Shown: one piece after another, positions 8,964 through 18,189 of the stretch
How positions within the stretch are numbered: the stretch's first letter is position 1
How the letters are laid out: each line of letters starts with the position of its first letter
Source of the DNA: Prevotella melaninogenica
GTDB taxonomy: Bacteria > Bacteroidota > Bacteroidia > Bacteroidales > Bacteroidaceae
Direction of reading: 5' to 3'
DNA: 64,000 bases
NCBI RefSeq assembly: GCF_003609775.1
Contig: NZ_AP018049.1
Coordinates: 992,001 to 1,056,000, forward strand
The notes under the pieces: model-generated
The model's database searches: none
What the model was told of the DNA's origin: nothing
What the model saw: only the letters and a program-made list of their open reading frames with translations
Position numbers and translations under genes: made by a program

Positions 8964-9034
8964 GCGGAATTAGCACATCGGTAGTGCACGGGCTTCCCAA
9001 GCCTGGGAGGCGGGTTCGATTCCCGTATTCCGCT
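8964..9034 (+). tRNA. tRNA-Gly (anticodon CCC)
   Basis: Acceptor GCGGAAT pairs with ATTCCGC (9027-9033); anticodon CCC at 8996-8998 reads GGG. CCA is not encoded. Only 3 nt after tRNA-Thr, so the two are cotranscribed. Confidence 0.94.
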
Positions 9035-9055
9035 CACCGATATTATAAGATATAA

Positions 9056-9087
9056 AATAAGGACAACTCTTATGAGTTGTCCTTATT
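9056..9087 (+). terminator. Terminator of the tRNA-Thr/Gly unit
   Basis: A 14-bp perfect stem, AATAAGGACAACTC (9056-9069) with its complement at 9074-9087, loop of 4 nt, AT-rich flanks on both sides. Confidence 0.8.
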
Positions 9088-9162
9088 TATTTACCATATA
9101 ATCAATAGTTATAAGGAATTGAGTTATATAACATTATACCCTCCCCCATTAACTAAAAATGA

Positions 9163-9621
9163 CTAATCCCAACTTTTAACTTCAACAACATTATAATCAA
9201 TGTACTTCTTGTCAACGACGATAATAAAAAATGGTTGTGTAAAGAAAGTCTGCTCCTTACCTTGTTCTAACTTATATTCCAAAACAAGATGCTTCTTCTT
9301 TAAAGTCAATGAAAGAGGAGCCAAAACTGTTTTACGGTTTGTTTGTGGGAAAATATAAGCAATTGCAAAGTTCTTATTAAAATCAATTTTAGTAGGTTCA
9401 CCATCCTTACCCATAAAAGCAGCTTCACCAAACTCCTTTGCAAGAGTTTCCTGTGAAGTTATTTTCTTTATTATAGGCTTGGTTTCATCACCAATATGAA
9501 AGTAATTACGAGCTTCTGTATAACTTACTATATTAGATTTCCCCACTACCGTTTTATGTGTGCCACATGATGATAACAACAACATTGTAGCTGCAAAAGC
9601 AAGCAAAAGTTTCTTCATCAT
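9163..9621 (-). CDS. Putative lipoprotein of unknown function
   Basis: A 152-residue protein with a lipoprotein signal: MMKKLLLAFAATMLLLSSCG, lipobox LSSC. The start at 9621 (MMKK) is preferred over an in-frame codon 33 bases upstream because the extra residues (MFIKIFDYNYI) would bury the signal peptide. The mature part is basic and beta-rich, with KNFAIAYIFPQTNRKTVLAP and a C-terminal half rich in hydrophobic strands (QPFFIIVVDKKYIDYNVVEV). It would be anchored in the outer membrane or periplasm. No family is recognised. Stands alone. Confidence 0.75.
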   Translation of the reverse strand: MMKKLLLAFAATMLLLSSCGTHKTVVGKSNIVSYTEARNYFHIGDETKPIIKKITSQETLAKEFGEAAFMGKDGEPTKIDFNKNFAIAYIFPQTNRKTVLAPLSLTLKKKHLVLEYKLEQGKEQTFFTQPFFIIVVDKKYIDYNVVEVKSWD

Positions 9622-9888
9622 AATATAATTATAATCAAATATTTTTATAAACACAATACTTCACTAAGTTGAAATGCAAGAGATACTTAAGTAATAATGA
9701 CATCAATTGCAACTGACATTTTCCCAATAATATCTGTCAGCAAACACAAAAGTAATTAAATTATGTCATATTATCACTTTTGAAGGATTAAAATTAGTTA
9801 ATTTAATACATGGCACAACTTTTGTAGGCAAAAGAGTGTGCAAAGACAGATTTTATGCACTAAATTATTAACAAAAAAGAAGATAAAA

Positions 9889-10119
9889 ATGGCACATGGA
9901 CATGATGTTCTCCACATGATGGAGGGTAATAGTTATGAAACAAAAGAAGATTTAGTAAAAGCAATTATCGAACGTTTCGGTGTAGAAGAGAAATTCCACA
10001 CTTGTTCTGTAGATGGTATGAACGCTGAAGAATTGGTAGATTTCTTGACAGAACGTGGTAAGTTTATGCCTGCAAAGGGAGGTTTCACTGTTGATACAAC
10101 TAAGATTTGTAATCACTAA
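9889..10119 (+). CDS. YecH-family putative metal-binding protein
   Basis: A 76-residue protein beginning MAHGHDVLHMMEG, the hallmark of the YecH family (DUF2492), with an N-terminal His cluster and later HTCSVDGM and a Cys-His end (KICNH) that could bind a metal. The ATG at 9889 is chosen over an upstream GTG because the family begins with this His-rich motif. It is followed 66 nt later by a glutaredoxin-like gene, probably one transcript because no terminator separates them. Role unknown; family members are annotated as metal-binding only by inference. Confidence 0.85.
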   Translation: MAHGHDVLHMMEGNSYETKEDLVKAIIERFGVEEKFHTCSVDGMNAEELVDFLTERGKFMPAKGGFTVDTTKICNH

Positions 10120-10185
10120 ACGCCGAAACTCTGTCAAGGTAATATTATAATAAACTTTTAGAGTTTAAATTTAAGACATTTGATT

Positions 10186-10485
10186 ATGATTAAAATTTAT
10201 GGAATGAATACTTGTCCAGACTGTATCGCAGTTGACAAGCACGTAGAAGGTGACAATCGCTATGAAGTAATAGAAATTGGTTCACATATTAAGTATTTGA
10301 AGGAATTCCTTCGTCTTCGTGATAACAACGCTGTATTTGACGAGGCAAAGAAGTACGGCTATGCTGGCGTACCTTGTTTTGTACTTGAGGATGGTACAGT
10401 AACACTATCACCAGAAGAAGCTGGTATCAACCTTAACGATGCCCCTGCAGCAGCTTCTTGCCGTCTTGATGGTTCTGGCTGCTAA
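10186..10485 (+). CDS. Glutaredoxin-like thiol-disulfide protein
   Basis: A 99-residue thioredoxin-fold protein from the ATG at 10186 (MIKIYGMNTCPDCIAVDKH). The active-site motif is CPDC (residues 10-13). The cis-proline segment is AGVPCFVLEDGTVTL (about residues 63-77). Extra cysteines occur after this proline (VPCF) and at the C-terminus (ASCRLDGSGC). The glutathione-binding pattern of classical glutaredoxins is not obvious, so the reductant is uncertain. Pairing with the YecH-like gene suggests a shared role in thiol or metal handling; this is inference. Confidence 0.82.
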   Translation: MIKIYGMNTCPDCIAVDKHVEGDNRYEVIEIGSHIKYLKEFLRLRDNNAVFDEAKKYGYAGVPCFVLEDGTVTLSPEEAGINLNDAPAAASCRLDGSGC

Positions 10486-10506
10486 TAAAATAGATAGAAT
10501 AAAATT

Positions 10507-10555
10507 AAAGCCCTCGACAATTCGTGGAAATAACTTCATGAATTGCGAGGGCTTT
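10507..10555 (+). terminator. Terminator after the glutaredoxin-like gene
   Basis: Stem AAAGCCCTCGACAATTC (10507-10523) with GAATTGCGAGGGCTTT (10540-10555), one bulged base, followed by CTCTATTT. Confidence 0.8.
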
Positions 10556-10613
10556 CTCTATTTATATATATTACTGACATATATCAGAATTACTAATGAA
10601 CTTGCAAAATAAA

Positions 10614-10638
10614 AAAGCACCCCATATAGGAGTGCTTT
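10614..10638 (-). terminator. rny terminator
   Basis: Stem AAAGCAC/GTGCTTT extended by GG/CC pairs around one mismatch; on the minus strand it ends in a run of six T. It lies 28 nt after the rny stop. Confidence 0.75.
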
Positions 10639-10665
10639 CTATGATAATTCAAATAAATTCAAACT

Positions 10666-12207
10666 TTACTTTGCATAAGCAACAGAACGTATCTCACGAA
10701 TTACCGTAATCTTAACCTGACCAGGGTAAGTCATCTCATTCTGAATCTTCTCTGCAATTTCAGAACTGAGCTTCTCACTTTCGGCGTCATCCATCTTGTC
10801 AGCACCAACGATAACACGAAGTTCGCGACCAGCCTGAATAGCGTAAGTCTTAGTTACACCTGGATAGCTCATTGCAATTGCTTCAAGGTCATTCAGACGC
10901 TTAATATAAGCTTCTACAATCTCACGACGAGCACCTGGACGAGCACCAGAAATAGCGTCACACACCTGTACAATTGGTGCAAGAAGTGTAGTCATCTCTA
11001 TCTCATCATGGTGAGCAGCAATCGCATTGCAAATATCTGGTTTCTCCTTATACTTCTCAGCAATCTTACCACCATAAAGTGCGTGTGGTAAATCGGTCTC
11101 CTCATCTGGCACTTTACCGATATCATGCAACAATCCTGCACGCTTTGCCTTCTTTGGATTCAAGCCTAACTCACTTGCCATAACAGCACAAAGATTGGCT
11201 GTCTCACGAGCATGCTGCAAAAGATTCTGACCGTATGAAGAACGATATTTCATCTTACCTACAATACGAATCAATTCTGGGTGAAGACCATGAATACCAA
11301 GATCGATAGCTGTACGTTTACCGGTTTCAATAATCTCATTATCAAGTTGCTTCTTAACCTTAGCAACCACTTCTTCGATACGTGCTGGGTGAATACGTCC
11401 GTCAGCAACAAGCTGATGCAGTGCCAAACGACAAATCTCACGACGAACTGGGTCAAAAGCAGAGATTACAATAGCCTCTGGTGTATCATCAACTACTATT
11501 TCAACACCTGTTGCCGCCTCTAAAGCACGAATATTACGACCTTCACGACCAATAATACGTCCCTTAACCTCATCACTATCAATGTGGAATACACTTACAG
11601 AGTTCTCAATAGCAGTTTCAGTAGCAACACGCTGAATGGTCTGAATAACTATTCTCTTAGCCTGCTGATTCGCATTAAGTTTTGCTTCGTCAACAATCTC
11701 ATTAATGTAAGATGCTGCATCAAGTTTTGCTTGATCTTTCAAACTCTCTATCAAACGCTTCTTTGCTTCTTCAGAGCTAAGACCTGAGAGTTCTTCAAGT
11801 TTCATTCGCTCCTGCTCCTGCATCTTCTCAAGATCCTGCTGCTTTATCTGCAGTAGCTTCTTCTCATTATCTACACGCTGCTGCTGCTGCTCTACATCTT
11901 GCTTACGACGATTAAGTTCATCCTGACGTTGATTCAACGCAACTTCACGCTGTTTCAAGCGGTTTTCACCCTGCTGTATCTTCAGCGTACGCTGCTGAAC
12001 TTCTTTCTCAAGTTCACTTTTCTTGTTGAGAAATTTCTCTTTAACTTCAAGAAGTTTCTTTTCTTTAATTACCTCTGCAGCTTTCTCTGCTTTTTCCATT
12101 GTATCTTTGTATTTTCCAGTTAAAATATAACGGAAAATAGCAAATCCACCAGCACATCCAGCCGTAAGACATACCACAGCTATTATAACTGTTACTATTG
12201 GACTCAT
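10666..12207 (-). CDS. rny: Ribonuclease Y
   Basis: Membrane-anchored endoribonuclease that starts mRNA decay by cutting 5'-monophosphate RNAs. The 513-residue length is standard. A single N-terminal transmembrane helix (residues 3-25) is followed by a long coiled coil (about 30-150, many KE and Q repeats), a KH RNA-binding domain ([15 protein letters not shown], near 212), and the HD catalytic domain with LLHDIGK, where His361-Asp362 are the metal ligands. It is the third gene of a minus-strand set, 34 nt after zapA and without a terminator between them. Confidence 0.97.
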   Translation of the reverse strand: MSPIVTVIIAVVCLTAGCAGGFAIFRYILTGKYKDTMEKAEKAAEVIKEKKLLEVKEKFLNKKSELEKEVQQRTLKIQQGENRLKQREVALNQRQDELNRRKQDVEQQQQRVDNEKKLLQIKQQDLEKMQEQERMKLEELSGLSSEEAKKRLIESLKDQAKLDAASYINEIVDEAKLNANQQAKRIVIQTIQRVATETAIENSVSVFHIDSDEVKGRIIGREGRNIRALEAATGVEIVVDDTPEAIVISAFDPVRREICRLALHQLVADGRIHPARIEEVVAKVKKQLDNEIIETGKRTAIDLGIHGLHPELIRIVGKMKYRSSYGQNLLQHARETANLCAVMASELGLNPKKAKRAGLLHDIGKVPDEETDLPHALYGGKIAEKYKEKPDICNAIAAHHDEIEMTTLLAPIVQVCDAISGARPGARREIVEAYIKRLNDLEAIAMSYPGVTKTYAIQAGRELRVIVGADKMDDAESEKLSSEIAEKIQNEMTYPGQVKITVIREIRSVAYAK

Positions 12208-12241
12208 TGATTCTTTTTATGATTTAAATTAAATATTCTCG

Positions 12242-12535
12242 CTATTTCTTCAGTGTATCTTCAATTTCTGAAGTGAGTTTACTGAGAATATCATTAAATG
12301 GAGCCGTATCATTACGTACACCTTCTTTCTTATATCGCAATGCAATGTCAAGCATAGCCATATATATAATGTCCTTATCCCCCTTCTTACCTTTAAAAAG
12401 AGTTGAATAAGTATTGATAGTGTCGGTAATAAGCTTGGCTGCCGAACGATAATACTCCTCATCCTCTCGTGGAACATTTACGGATAGTTCTGCATCATAG
12501 ACATGCAATCTTATATGTAGCTTATCGTCTGCCAT
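12242..12535 (-). CDS. zapA: Cell division protein ZapA
   Basis: A 97-residue FtsZ-ring stabiliser. It has the ZapA layout: an N-terminal beta strand segment (DKLHIRLHVYDAELSVNVPREDEEYYRSAA, shortened here) and a C-terminal helix with IYMAMLDIALRY that forms the dimer coiled coil. It binds FtsZ filaments and bundles them at midcell. It lies between the coiled-coil gene (11-nt gap) and rny (34-nt gap), one operon from the promoter at 12864-12895. Confidence 0.88.
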   Translation of the reverse strand: MADDKLHIRLHVYDAELSVNVPREDEEYYRSAAKLITDTINTYSTLFKGKKGDKDIIYMAMLDIALRYKKEGVRNDTAPFNDILSKLTSEIEDTLKK

Positions 12536-12546
12536 TATATTCTGTT

Positions 12547-12840
12547 TTATTTCTCACTTAGAAGTGTGATACACTTATTTACATCTCGGATGAGCTTAGC
12601 AACCCGCTTTTGTGCGGTTTCCATATCACCATCCGTAACTTCAAGCATTTTAGCCATCTTCAACGAATTATAATCAGCTTCTGCCTGAGATAACTCTTCT
12701 TGCAGTTGCTTTATCTCCTGCTCACGCTGATCAACGAGCGCATACAATTCGTCATTCTCCTTCTTCAGTGCTTCATACTGAAGAATCATCTGACGTACAC
12801 GCGTCGCAAACGTATTCAGAATCTTCTCATTTGCATTCAT
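12547..12840 (-). CDS. Short coiled-coil protein upstream of zapA
   Basis: A 97-residue protein made almost wholly of heptad coiled coil (about residues 15-65: YEALKKENDELYALVDQREQ and following), then a basic C-terminal helix with AQKRVAKLIRDVNKCI. It has no signal peptide or membrane helix. Its place directly before zapA and its size suggest a ZapB-like partner in the division ring. That function is an inference from layout; the sequence match to ZapB itself is not established. Confidence 0.75.
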   Translation of the reverse strand: MNANEKILNTFATRVRQMILQYEALKKENDELYALVDQREQEIKQLQEELSQAEADYNSLKMAKMLEVTDGDMETAQKRVAKLIRDVNKCITLLSEK

Positions 12841-12863
12841 AGCTAATCTATTCGTTTTGGCTA

Positions 12864-12895
12864 CAAAATTACATTAAAGTTTCTATTTAAGCAAA
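12864..12895 (-). promoter_or_regulatory. Promoter of the coiled-coil/zapA/rny operon
   Basis: Minus-strand TTTG (12892-12895), exactly 20 nt, TAATTTTG (12864-12871), about 25 nt before the first ATG at 12840. Confidence 0.82.
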
Positions 12896-12906
12896 TATAT
12901 GATTAA

Positions 12907-13539
12907 TTATTTTGACTCTACTTCATCAGCAGGCCTTGGCTCTTTCTTTGCAAGTGACACTACTTGATAAACGAAGTCTGTCGTCCACTTACGACTAAAT
13001 CCGAGACGTTGATTATACTGACGAACAGACATAACAGCCTTTATAACACCTGGGTCAGAGAAACTATTTTTATCGTAAATGTCATTTACAGTCTTCTCTG
13101 TCATTGTATAGATAGCTTTCTTTAAAAAGCCTGGAACACGCAACTTAAACTTCATTAAATTACCCACAAGCATCATTAAGTCTTGCGTGAAACCTTGAAA
13201 CTGATAAAGATAAGGCTGAATATCTTGCATCTTCTTACAATTCTTTTTGATGCTCGCATCTATCTCATCAAAGAAGTTATCATCAACATTATAAATATTT
13301 TTCATAGTTTTACGCACACTTGCTTTTTCACCAAGTCCCAGTTTATTATTCAATGTTGGAACACGGAAAGTCTGCTTGTATGTACGTAGATCTGGAAGCA
13401 TTGCTAAATTATTGATACCCAAACGAGTTGCAAGTACTGCTTGAAAGTAAACTCGAACAAGTGTCATATAATCCTCCATACCACCAGTCTTTGACTGTGC
13501 AGCATCATTCTTTCCAAAGAGTTTTGATAAGAATCCCAT
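12907..13539 (-). CDS. Conserved hypothetical protein
   Basis: A 210-residue, probably cytoplasmic, mostly helical protein starting MGFLSKLFGKNDAAQSKTGG. The first eight residues form an amphipathic helix that could touch the membrane. Later stretches include VRVYFQAVLATRLGINNLAM and LMMLVGNLMKFKLRVPGFLKK. No catalytic motif or known family is recognised. A TAACTTTG -7 box (13597-13604, minus) lies 58 nt upstream. It shares direction with the zapA operon, which has its own promoter only 12 nt beyond this gene's stop. Confidence 0.7.
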   Translation of the reverse strand: MGFLSKLFGKNDAAQSKTGGMEDYMTLVRVYFQAVLATRLGINNLAMLPDLRTYKQTFRVPTLNNKLGLGEKASVRKTMKNIYNVDDNFFDEIDASIKKNCKKMQDIQPYLYQFQGFTQDLMMLVGNLMKFKLRVPGFLKKAIYTMTEKTVNDIYDKNSFSDPGVIKAVMSVRQYNQRLGFSRKWTTDFVYQVVSLAKKEPRPADEVESK

Positions 13540-13678
13540 ATCTTTTGTTTAAAGTTTTAAAGTTATTAAGATGAACTTTTTATTTTTACTCGATTGCAAA
13601 GTTAATAAAAAAACATGAAATTCACCTATTAAGTAAATGATTTCTCATTTTCACAGCTTTTAATTAAATTAAATTTAT

Positions 13679-13686
13679 TACCTTTG
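13679..13686 (+). promoter_or_regulatory. -7 box upstream of rmlA
   Basis: TACCTTTG at 13679-13686 with only a T-rich -33 region. It would give a leader of about 220 nt before the rmlA ATG. Confidence 0.5.
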
Positions 13687-13910
13687 CAATCAAAGATAGC
13701 AATATTGCAAATGAAAGCGTGTAACGACAAATACTTAACGAAAGGATTGGGTTCCCTCAATAACTTTGTTATCTTGAGCATAACCCATTTGCCATCTGTG
13801 CTTGCACTTATAGCACATAGGTTAGAAAACATCCATAAGAATTTGACGCTTGAATATATAAAATAAGCAATAACTACTAATTTAAAAACAGATATTCAAA
13901 CCACACTATT

Positions 13911-14792
13911 ATGAAAGGAATAGTTCTCGCAGGCGGTTCAGGTACACGCCTCTACCCTATCACTAAAGGAATAAGCAAACAGCTTATACCAATTTACGAT
14001 AAGCCTATGATTTACTATCCAGTATCAGTATTGATGCTGGCTGGAATTAAAGAGATTCTGATTATCTCTACGCCATTTGACTTACCAGGATTTAAGCGTC
14101 TGTTAGGAGATGGAAGTAGTTTTGGAGTACGCTTTGAATATGCAGAACAACCATCACCAGATGGTCTTGCACAGGCTTTTATCATTGGCGAAGAATTTAT
14201 CGGCAATGATTCTGTTTGCTTGGTTCTGGGGGATAACATTTTCTACGGAGCAGGCTTTAGTTCTTTATTGCGTAATAGTGTGCAGATGGCTGAAAAGGAA
14301 AATAAGGCAACTGTATTTGGCTATTACGTAAATGACCCAGAAAGATATGGTGTTGCAGAATTTGATGAGACAGGCAAATGTCTTAGCATAGAAGAAAAAC
14401 CAGAACATCCAAAGAGTAACTATGCTGTCGTAGGACTTTATTTCTACCCAAATAGTGTTGTTGAGATTGCAAAGAATATTAAACCATCTCCAAGAGGGGA
14501 ACTTGAGATTACAACTGTTAATCAGTGCTATCTTAAAGAAGACAACTTAATGGTACAAACGTTACAGCGTGGTTTCGCTTGGCTTGATACTGGCACGCAT
14601 GATAGTTTGGCAGAGGCAAGTACATTTATAGAGTGTATAGAGAAACGACAAGGACTTAAGGTTGCATGCTTAGAAGAAATAGCATATAAAAAAGGCTGGA
14701 TAACTACAGAGAAGCTTCGTGAAGAAGCACAGCCAATGATTAAGAATAACTATGGTAAATATCTCCTTCAGCTTGCTGAAGAGAAAAAGTAA
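13911..14792 (+). CDS. rmlA: Glucose-1-phosphate thymidylyltransferase
   Basis: First enzyme of dTDP-L-rhamnose synthesis: glucose-1-phosphate plus dTTP gives dTDP-glucose. The 293-residue length is typical. The N-terminal nucleotide-binding signature [16 protein letters not shown] is intact, as are [24 protein letters not shown] (the metal-binding Asp) and [19 protein letters not shown]. The remaining rml genes are not nearby. It is followed 41 nt later by the Wzc-type kinase, so it may supply sugar for the exported polysaccharide. Confidence 0.97.
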   Translation: MKGIVLAGGSGTRLYPITKGISKQLIPIYDKPMIYYPVSVLMLAGIKEILIISTPFDLPGFKRLLGDGSSFGVRFEYAEQPSPDGLAQAFIIGEEFIGNDSVCLVLGDNIFYGAGFSSLLRNSVQMAEKENKATVFGYYVNDPERYGVAEFDETGKCLSIEEKPEHPKSNYAVVGLYFYPNSVVEIAKNIKPSPRGELEITTVNQCYLKEDNLMVQTLQRGFAWLDTGTHDSLAEASTFIECIEKRQGLKVACLEEIAYKKGWITTEKLREEAQPMIKNNYGKYLLQLAEEKK

Positions 14793-14833
14793 GATAAATA
14801 ATCCTTTACTGAATAATAAGAAAAGTAATAAAT

Positions 14834-17347
14834 ATGGAAGAAACAACTAAATTAGAACAAGGGAAGGAACTGGAAGTTCACGAAGGTAACTCCTCCTTTG
14901 ATTTTGCCACCCTTTATCGAACCATCGTACTCAACTGGTACTGGTTCGTATTGTCATTGATTATTTTCGGAAGTTTAGGAGCTATCTATCTTAGATATGC
15001 TACACCTATGTATCAGTCTGCAGCAAAGTTGCTGATTAAGGACGAAAATAATAGCAATAGACGTGGTTCCTCTTTGCAAAACATGTCAAACCTCGGTATC
15101 ATCTCAAACTCAACTGGTATTGATAATGAGATGGAGATTTTGACATCACACTCTATTGCAGAAGATGCTATTAGAGACTTGAAGTTATATGTTAACTATT
15201 CAACAAAGGGAAGAGTAAAGGATATTATCCTTTACCGTGACCAGCCTCTTAACGTTGATATTGATCAGGCTCATCGTGAAAGATTGAATGCTCCTATTAA
15301 CTTGAGCATCACCAAGGATAGCTTGACTTATATTGTTAATGGAACATACTATGTACCTACTAACGATAACTCAAGCGAAGGTCCTTACTCTATCAATAGA
15401 AAATTTACAAGTCTTCCTGCAACGATAGCTACTCGTGCCGGAATCATCACTATCAGTCCAAATAATGGACATTCAATGAAGAACGCACAAATTCTTAATG
15501 TTACCATTCTCTCTCCAAGAATGGCAGCTAACAAGTATGCGAGCGAACTTCAGGTTACACAGACAGCAAAGTCTACCTCTATTGCTCAGTTACAGCTTAC
15601 AGACGAAGTTCCACAGCGTTCTCTTGATTATCTCAAGCAGTTAGCAATTGTATATAATCGTCAGGCAAATGAGGATAAGAATACCATTGCACTTCGTACA
15701 GATAAGTTCATTAATGACCGTTTAAGTAAGATTAATGCAGAACTTGGTAAGACCGAAGGAGAGTTGCAGAACTATAAGCAGCAGAATGGTATTGTTGAGT
15801 TGAAGATGAATGCAGGTAATTCTGTTGCAAACCAGAATAGCTCAGAATTGAAACTTGCTGAAGTTGAAACACAGATTGAATTGTTCAATACGATTGCAAG
15901 AGAGGTTGAAAGTTCATCTCGCAATCTTTCTCAGGTTATTCCTTCTAATGTAGGTTTGGACGACCAGAGTTCTACTTCTTTGATTAACAAGTACAACGAG
16001 TTAGTTCTTGAGCGTAATCGTTTACTCCGCAGTGCATCTGAAAGTTCTCCTGTAGTAGAACCACTTACAGCTCAGATTCGCGAGTTAAATGGTAACATAC
16101 GTCGTGCAATTTCAGCTGCACGTCAAAACTTACAGATTCAGCGTGATGCAGTTTCTGCACAAGTTAATAAGTTCAATGAGCAAGTTGCTGAGACTCCACA
16201 GCAGGAACGTATGCTGACTCAGATTGACCGTCAGCAGGAAGTTAAGTCTGGTCTTTATCTTATGTTGCTTCAGAAGCGTGAGGAAAATAATATCTCTTTA
16301 GCAGCGACAGCCGATAAGGGTAAGCTCATTGATGACCCACAGCTGATTGGTAAGATTAGTCCTAAGTCTACATCAATCATGCTGATTGCTTTACTGATTG
16401 GTTTAGCACTTCCAGTATTGGTAATCCTTATCTTACAATTCTTCCGCTATAAGATTGAAGGTCATGATGACGTTGCACGCCTTACCAAATTACCAATTAT
16501 CGCTGACGTTGCTATTGCAAGTAACAAGGCGAAGGGTAAAGCTGATATCGTTGTACATGAGAACCAGAACAACCAGATGGAAGAAATCTTCCGTTCAATG
16601 CGTACCAACCTCCAGTTTATGTTGAAGGAAGGTCAGAAAGTTGTACTCTTCACTTCATCTACTTCTGGTGAAGGTAAGACTTTTAACGCTGCAAACCTTT
16701 CTGTTAGTTTCGGCCTCTTAGGAAAGAAAGTTATCTTAGTTGGTCTTGATATTCGTCGTCCACGTTTGGCAGAACTTTTCGGTATCAATGATCACAAGCA
16801 TGGTATTACAAACCTTCTTGTAAAGGATAACCCAACAATAGAGGACTTGCAGGAGCAGATTTTGCCTTCAGGAGTTAATAAGAACTTGGATCTCCTCATG
16901 GCTGGTCCTATTCCTCCAAACCCTGCAGAGCTTATCGCTCGTAATTCATTAGATACTATTATTAACTTCTTGAAAGAGAAGTATGATTATATCATGATTG
17001 ATACCGCTCCAGTCGGTCTTGTTACGGATACTCTTCAGATTGCACGTGTTGCTGATGCATCTATTTATATGTGTCGTGCAGACTACACACCAAAGTCAAG
17101 TTTCAACTTGATTAATGCGCTTGCAAACGAAAAGAAGTTCCCTAACATGGCAATCGTTCTTAACGGTATTGACATGTCTAAGAGAAAGTATAGCTATTAC
17201 TATGGCTATGGTGGTTACGGTAAGTATGGTAGATATGGTAGAGCAAGCTACGGTACAAGCTATGGACAGTATGGAAACTATGGCAATTATGGTAACTATG
17301 CTAACAGCCACTATGGTAATAAGCACGATGACTCTATAAAGAGATAA
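14834..17347 (+). CDS. Wzc-type polysaccharide co-polymerase / tyrosine autokinase
   Basis: An 837-residue bacterial tyrosine kinase that controls chain length and export of capsule or exopolysaccharide. Two transmembrane helices (about residues 35-55 and 511-533) bracket a large periplasmic Wzz domain with a long coiled coil. The cytoplasmic kinase has Walker A SSTSGEGKT (Lys615), Walker A' VGLDIRRPRL and Walker B IMIDTAPVG. The C-terminal tail is strikingly tyrosine-rich: 15 Tyr in the last 55 residues as GY, GNY and SY repeats. These are the autophosphorylation cluster. Partner proteins Wza-like (56219) and LMW-PTP (47230) are encoded far away. Confidence 0.94.
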   Translation: MEETTKLEQGKELEVHEGNSSFDFATLYRTIVLNWYWFVLSLIIFGSLGAIYLRYATPMYQSAAKLLIKDENNSNRRGSSLQNMSNLGIISNSTGIDNEMEILTSHSIAEDAIRDLKLYVNYSTKGRVKDIILYRDQPLNVDIDQAHRERLNAPINLSITKDSLTYIVNGTYYVPTNDNSSEGPYSINRKFTSLPATIATRAGIITISPNNGHSMKNAQILNVTILSPRMAANKYASELQVTQTAKSTSIAQLQLTDEVPQRSLDYLKQLAIVYNRQANEDKNTIALRTDKFINDRLSKINAELGKTEGELQNYKQQNGIVELKMNAGNSVANQNSSELKLAEVETQIELFNTIAREVESSSRNLSQVIPSNVGLDDQSSTSLINKYNELVLERNRLLRSASESSPVVEPLTAQIRELNGNIRRAISAARQNLQIQRDAVSAQVNKFNEQVAETPQQERMLTQIDRQQEVKSGLYLMLLQKREENNISLAATADKGKLIDDPQLIGKISPKSTSIMLIALLIGLALPVLVILILQFFRYKIEGHDDVARLTKLPIIADVAIASNKAKGKADIVVHENQNNQMEEIFRSMRTNLQFMLKEGQKVVLFTSSTSGEGKTFNAANLSVSFGLLGKKVILVGLDIRRPRLAELFGINDHKHGITNLLVKDNPTIEDLQEQILPSGVNKNLDLLMAGPIPPNPAELIARNSLDTIINFLKEKYDYIMIDTAPVGLVTDTLQIARVADASIYMCRADYTPKSSFNLINALANEKKFPNMAIVLNGIDMSKRKYSYYYGYGGYGKYGRYGRASYGTSYGQYGNYGNYGNYANSHYGNKHDDSIKR

Positions 17348-17380
17348 ACTCAAAATCAAGAGAAAAATTCTTAACAGACA

Positions 17381-17806
17381 ATGATTATTGCAGTTGATTT
17401 CGATGGAACCATCGTAGAACATAGATATCCAAAAATCGGTAGCGAAATTCCTTTCGCTACCGATACACTTAAAATGCTGATTAAAGACGGTCACCAACTT
17501 ATCTTATGGAGCGTCAGAGAAGGCGAATTACTTCAAGAGGCTGTTGATTGGTGTCATGAACGTGGTGTAGATTTCTGGGCAGTAAACAAAGACTATCCTG
17601 AAGAGGAAAAAGAGAAGAATAATCATTTTTCCAGAAAATTGAAGGTAGAAATGTTTATTGACGATCGCAACCTTGGCGGTTTACCAGATTGGGGAACTAT
17701 CTATCAGATGATAACCAACAATGAAACATGGGAAAGCCGTAACTTTGCACATCGGTCATTTGAAGAACATGAACCGCCTAAGAAAAAACATTGGTGGAAC
17801 TTCTAA
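17381..17806 (+). CDS. Small HAD-like hydrolase
   Basis: A 141-residue protein beginning MIIAVDFDGTIVEHRYPKIG. DFDGT is HAD motif I with both catalytic Asp residues (Asp6, Asp8); motif II is the SVREGE region (Ser about 45), and MFIDDRNLGG carries the acidic motif IV. It is a compact HAD of the type seen in Bacteroides protein BT0820, without a large cap domain. Substrate unknown. It follows the kinase gene by 33 nt and precedes a strong terminator, so it is likely the last gene of the rmlA transcript. Confidence 0.85.
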   Translation: MIIAVDFDGTIVEHRYPKIGSEIPFATDTLKMLIKDGHQLILWSVREGELLQEAVDWCHERGVDFWAVNKDYPEEEKEKNNHFSRKLKVEMFIDDRNLGGLPDWGTIYQMITNNETWESRNFAHRSFEEHEPPKKKHWWNF

Positions 17807-17809
17807 TAC

Positions 17810-17845
17810 AAAAAAAGATACTCTGAAAAGAGTATCTTTTTTTTT
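17810..17845 (+). terminator. Terminator of the rmlA-kinase-HAD unit
   Basis: Stem AAAAAAAGATACTCT with AGAGTATCTTTTTTT, loop of 4 nt, then further T. A strong intrinsic terminator. Confidence 0.9.
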
Positions 17846-18189
17846 ATTAAAGAATTTAGTTCGGCAACTTCTTTTCAAGCAAAGCACCCACAAGTATTTT
17901 GCTATATGACATAGTTACTTGGCAAAAACTATTCTTTCTAAAAATGTATTGGTGCCCAGCACGTATTGTGCGGATGCTAAACACAACGTGTGCGGAGCCT
18001 CCAAACCTTGTAAATAATCCTTATAAAAGGTGTAACCTCCTACAGTAGAAGAGTGATAGAGACAACAGCATTTCTATTAAAAGCGTAATGTTGCCTAACA
18101 TAAGTGCGAAATTGTCAGTTTCAAAAAACAACGTATAGTATAATATATAAATTGAGTTCTAACAGACTACTATCATCTAAAGCGTCTCT
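17846..18189. other. Gene-free stretch between convergent genes
   Basis: Holds a two-unit 22-bp repeat array (17952-17995). The rest shows no reading frame or clear hairpin. Confidence 0.6.
17952..17995 (+). repeat. 22-bp palindromic repeat array, locus 2 (two units)
   Basis: Units 17952-17973 and 17974-17995, each ending GTGCGG, with palindromic cores AGCACGTATTGTGC and ACACAACGTGTGC. The shortest array of the family. Confidence 0.75.

Noticed and set aside
9713..9740. Possible fourth copy of the 84-bp element (CTGACA/TGTCAG hairpin)
   Set aside because: Only a 6-bp stem with a 16-nt loop; the TTTTAACATT arm and the 84-bp length are missing.
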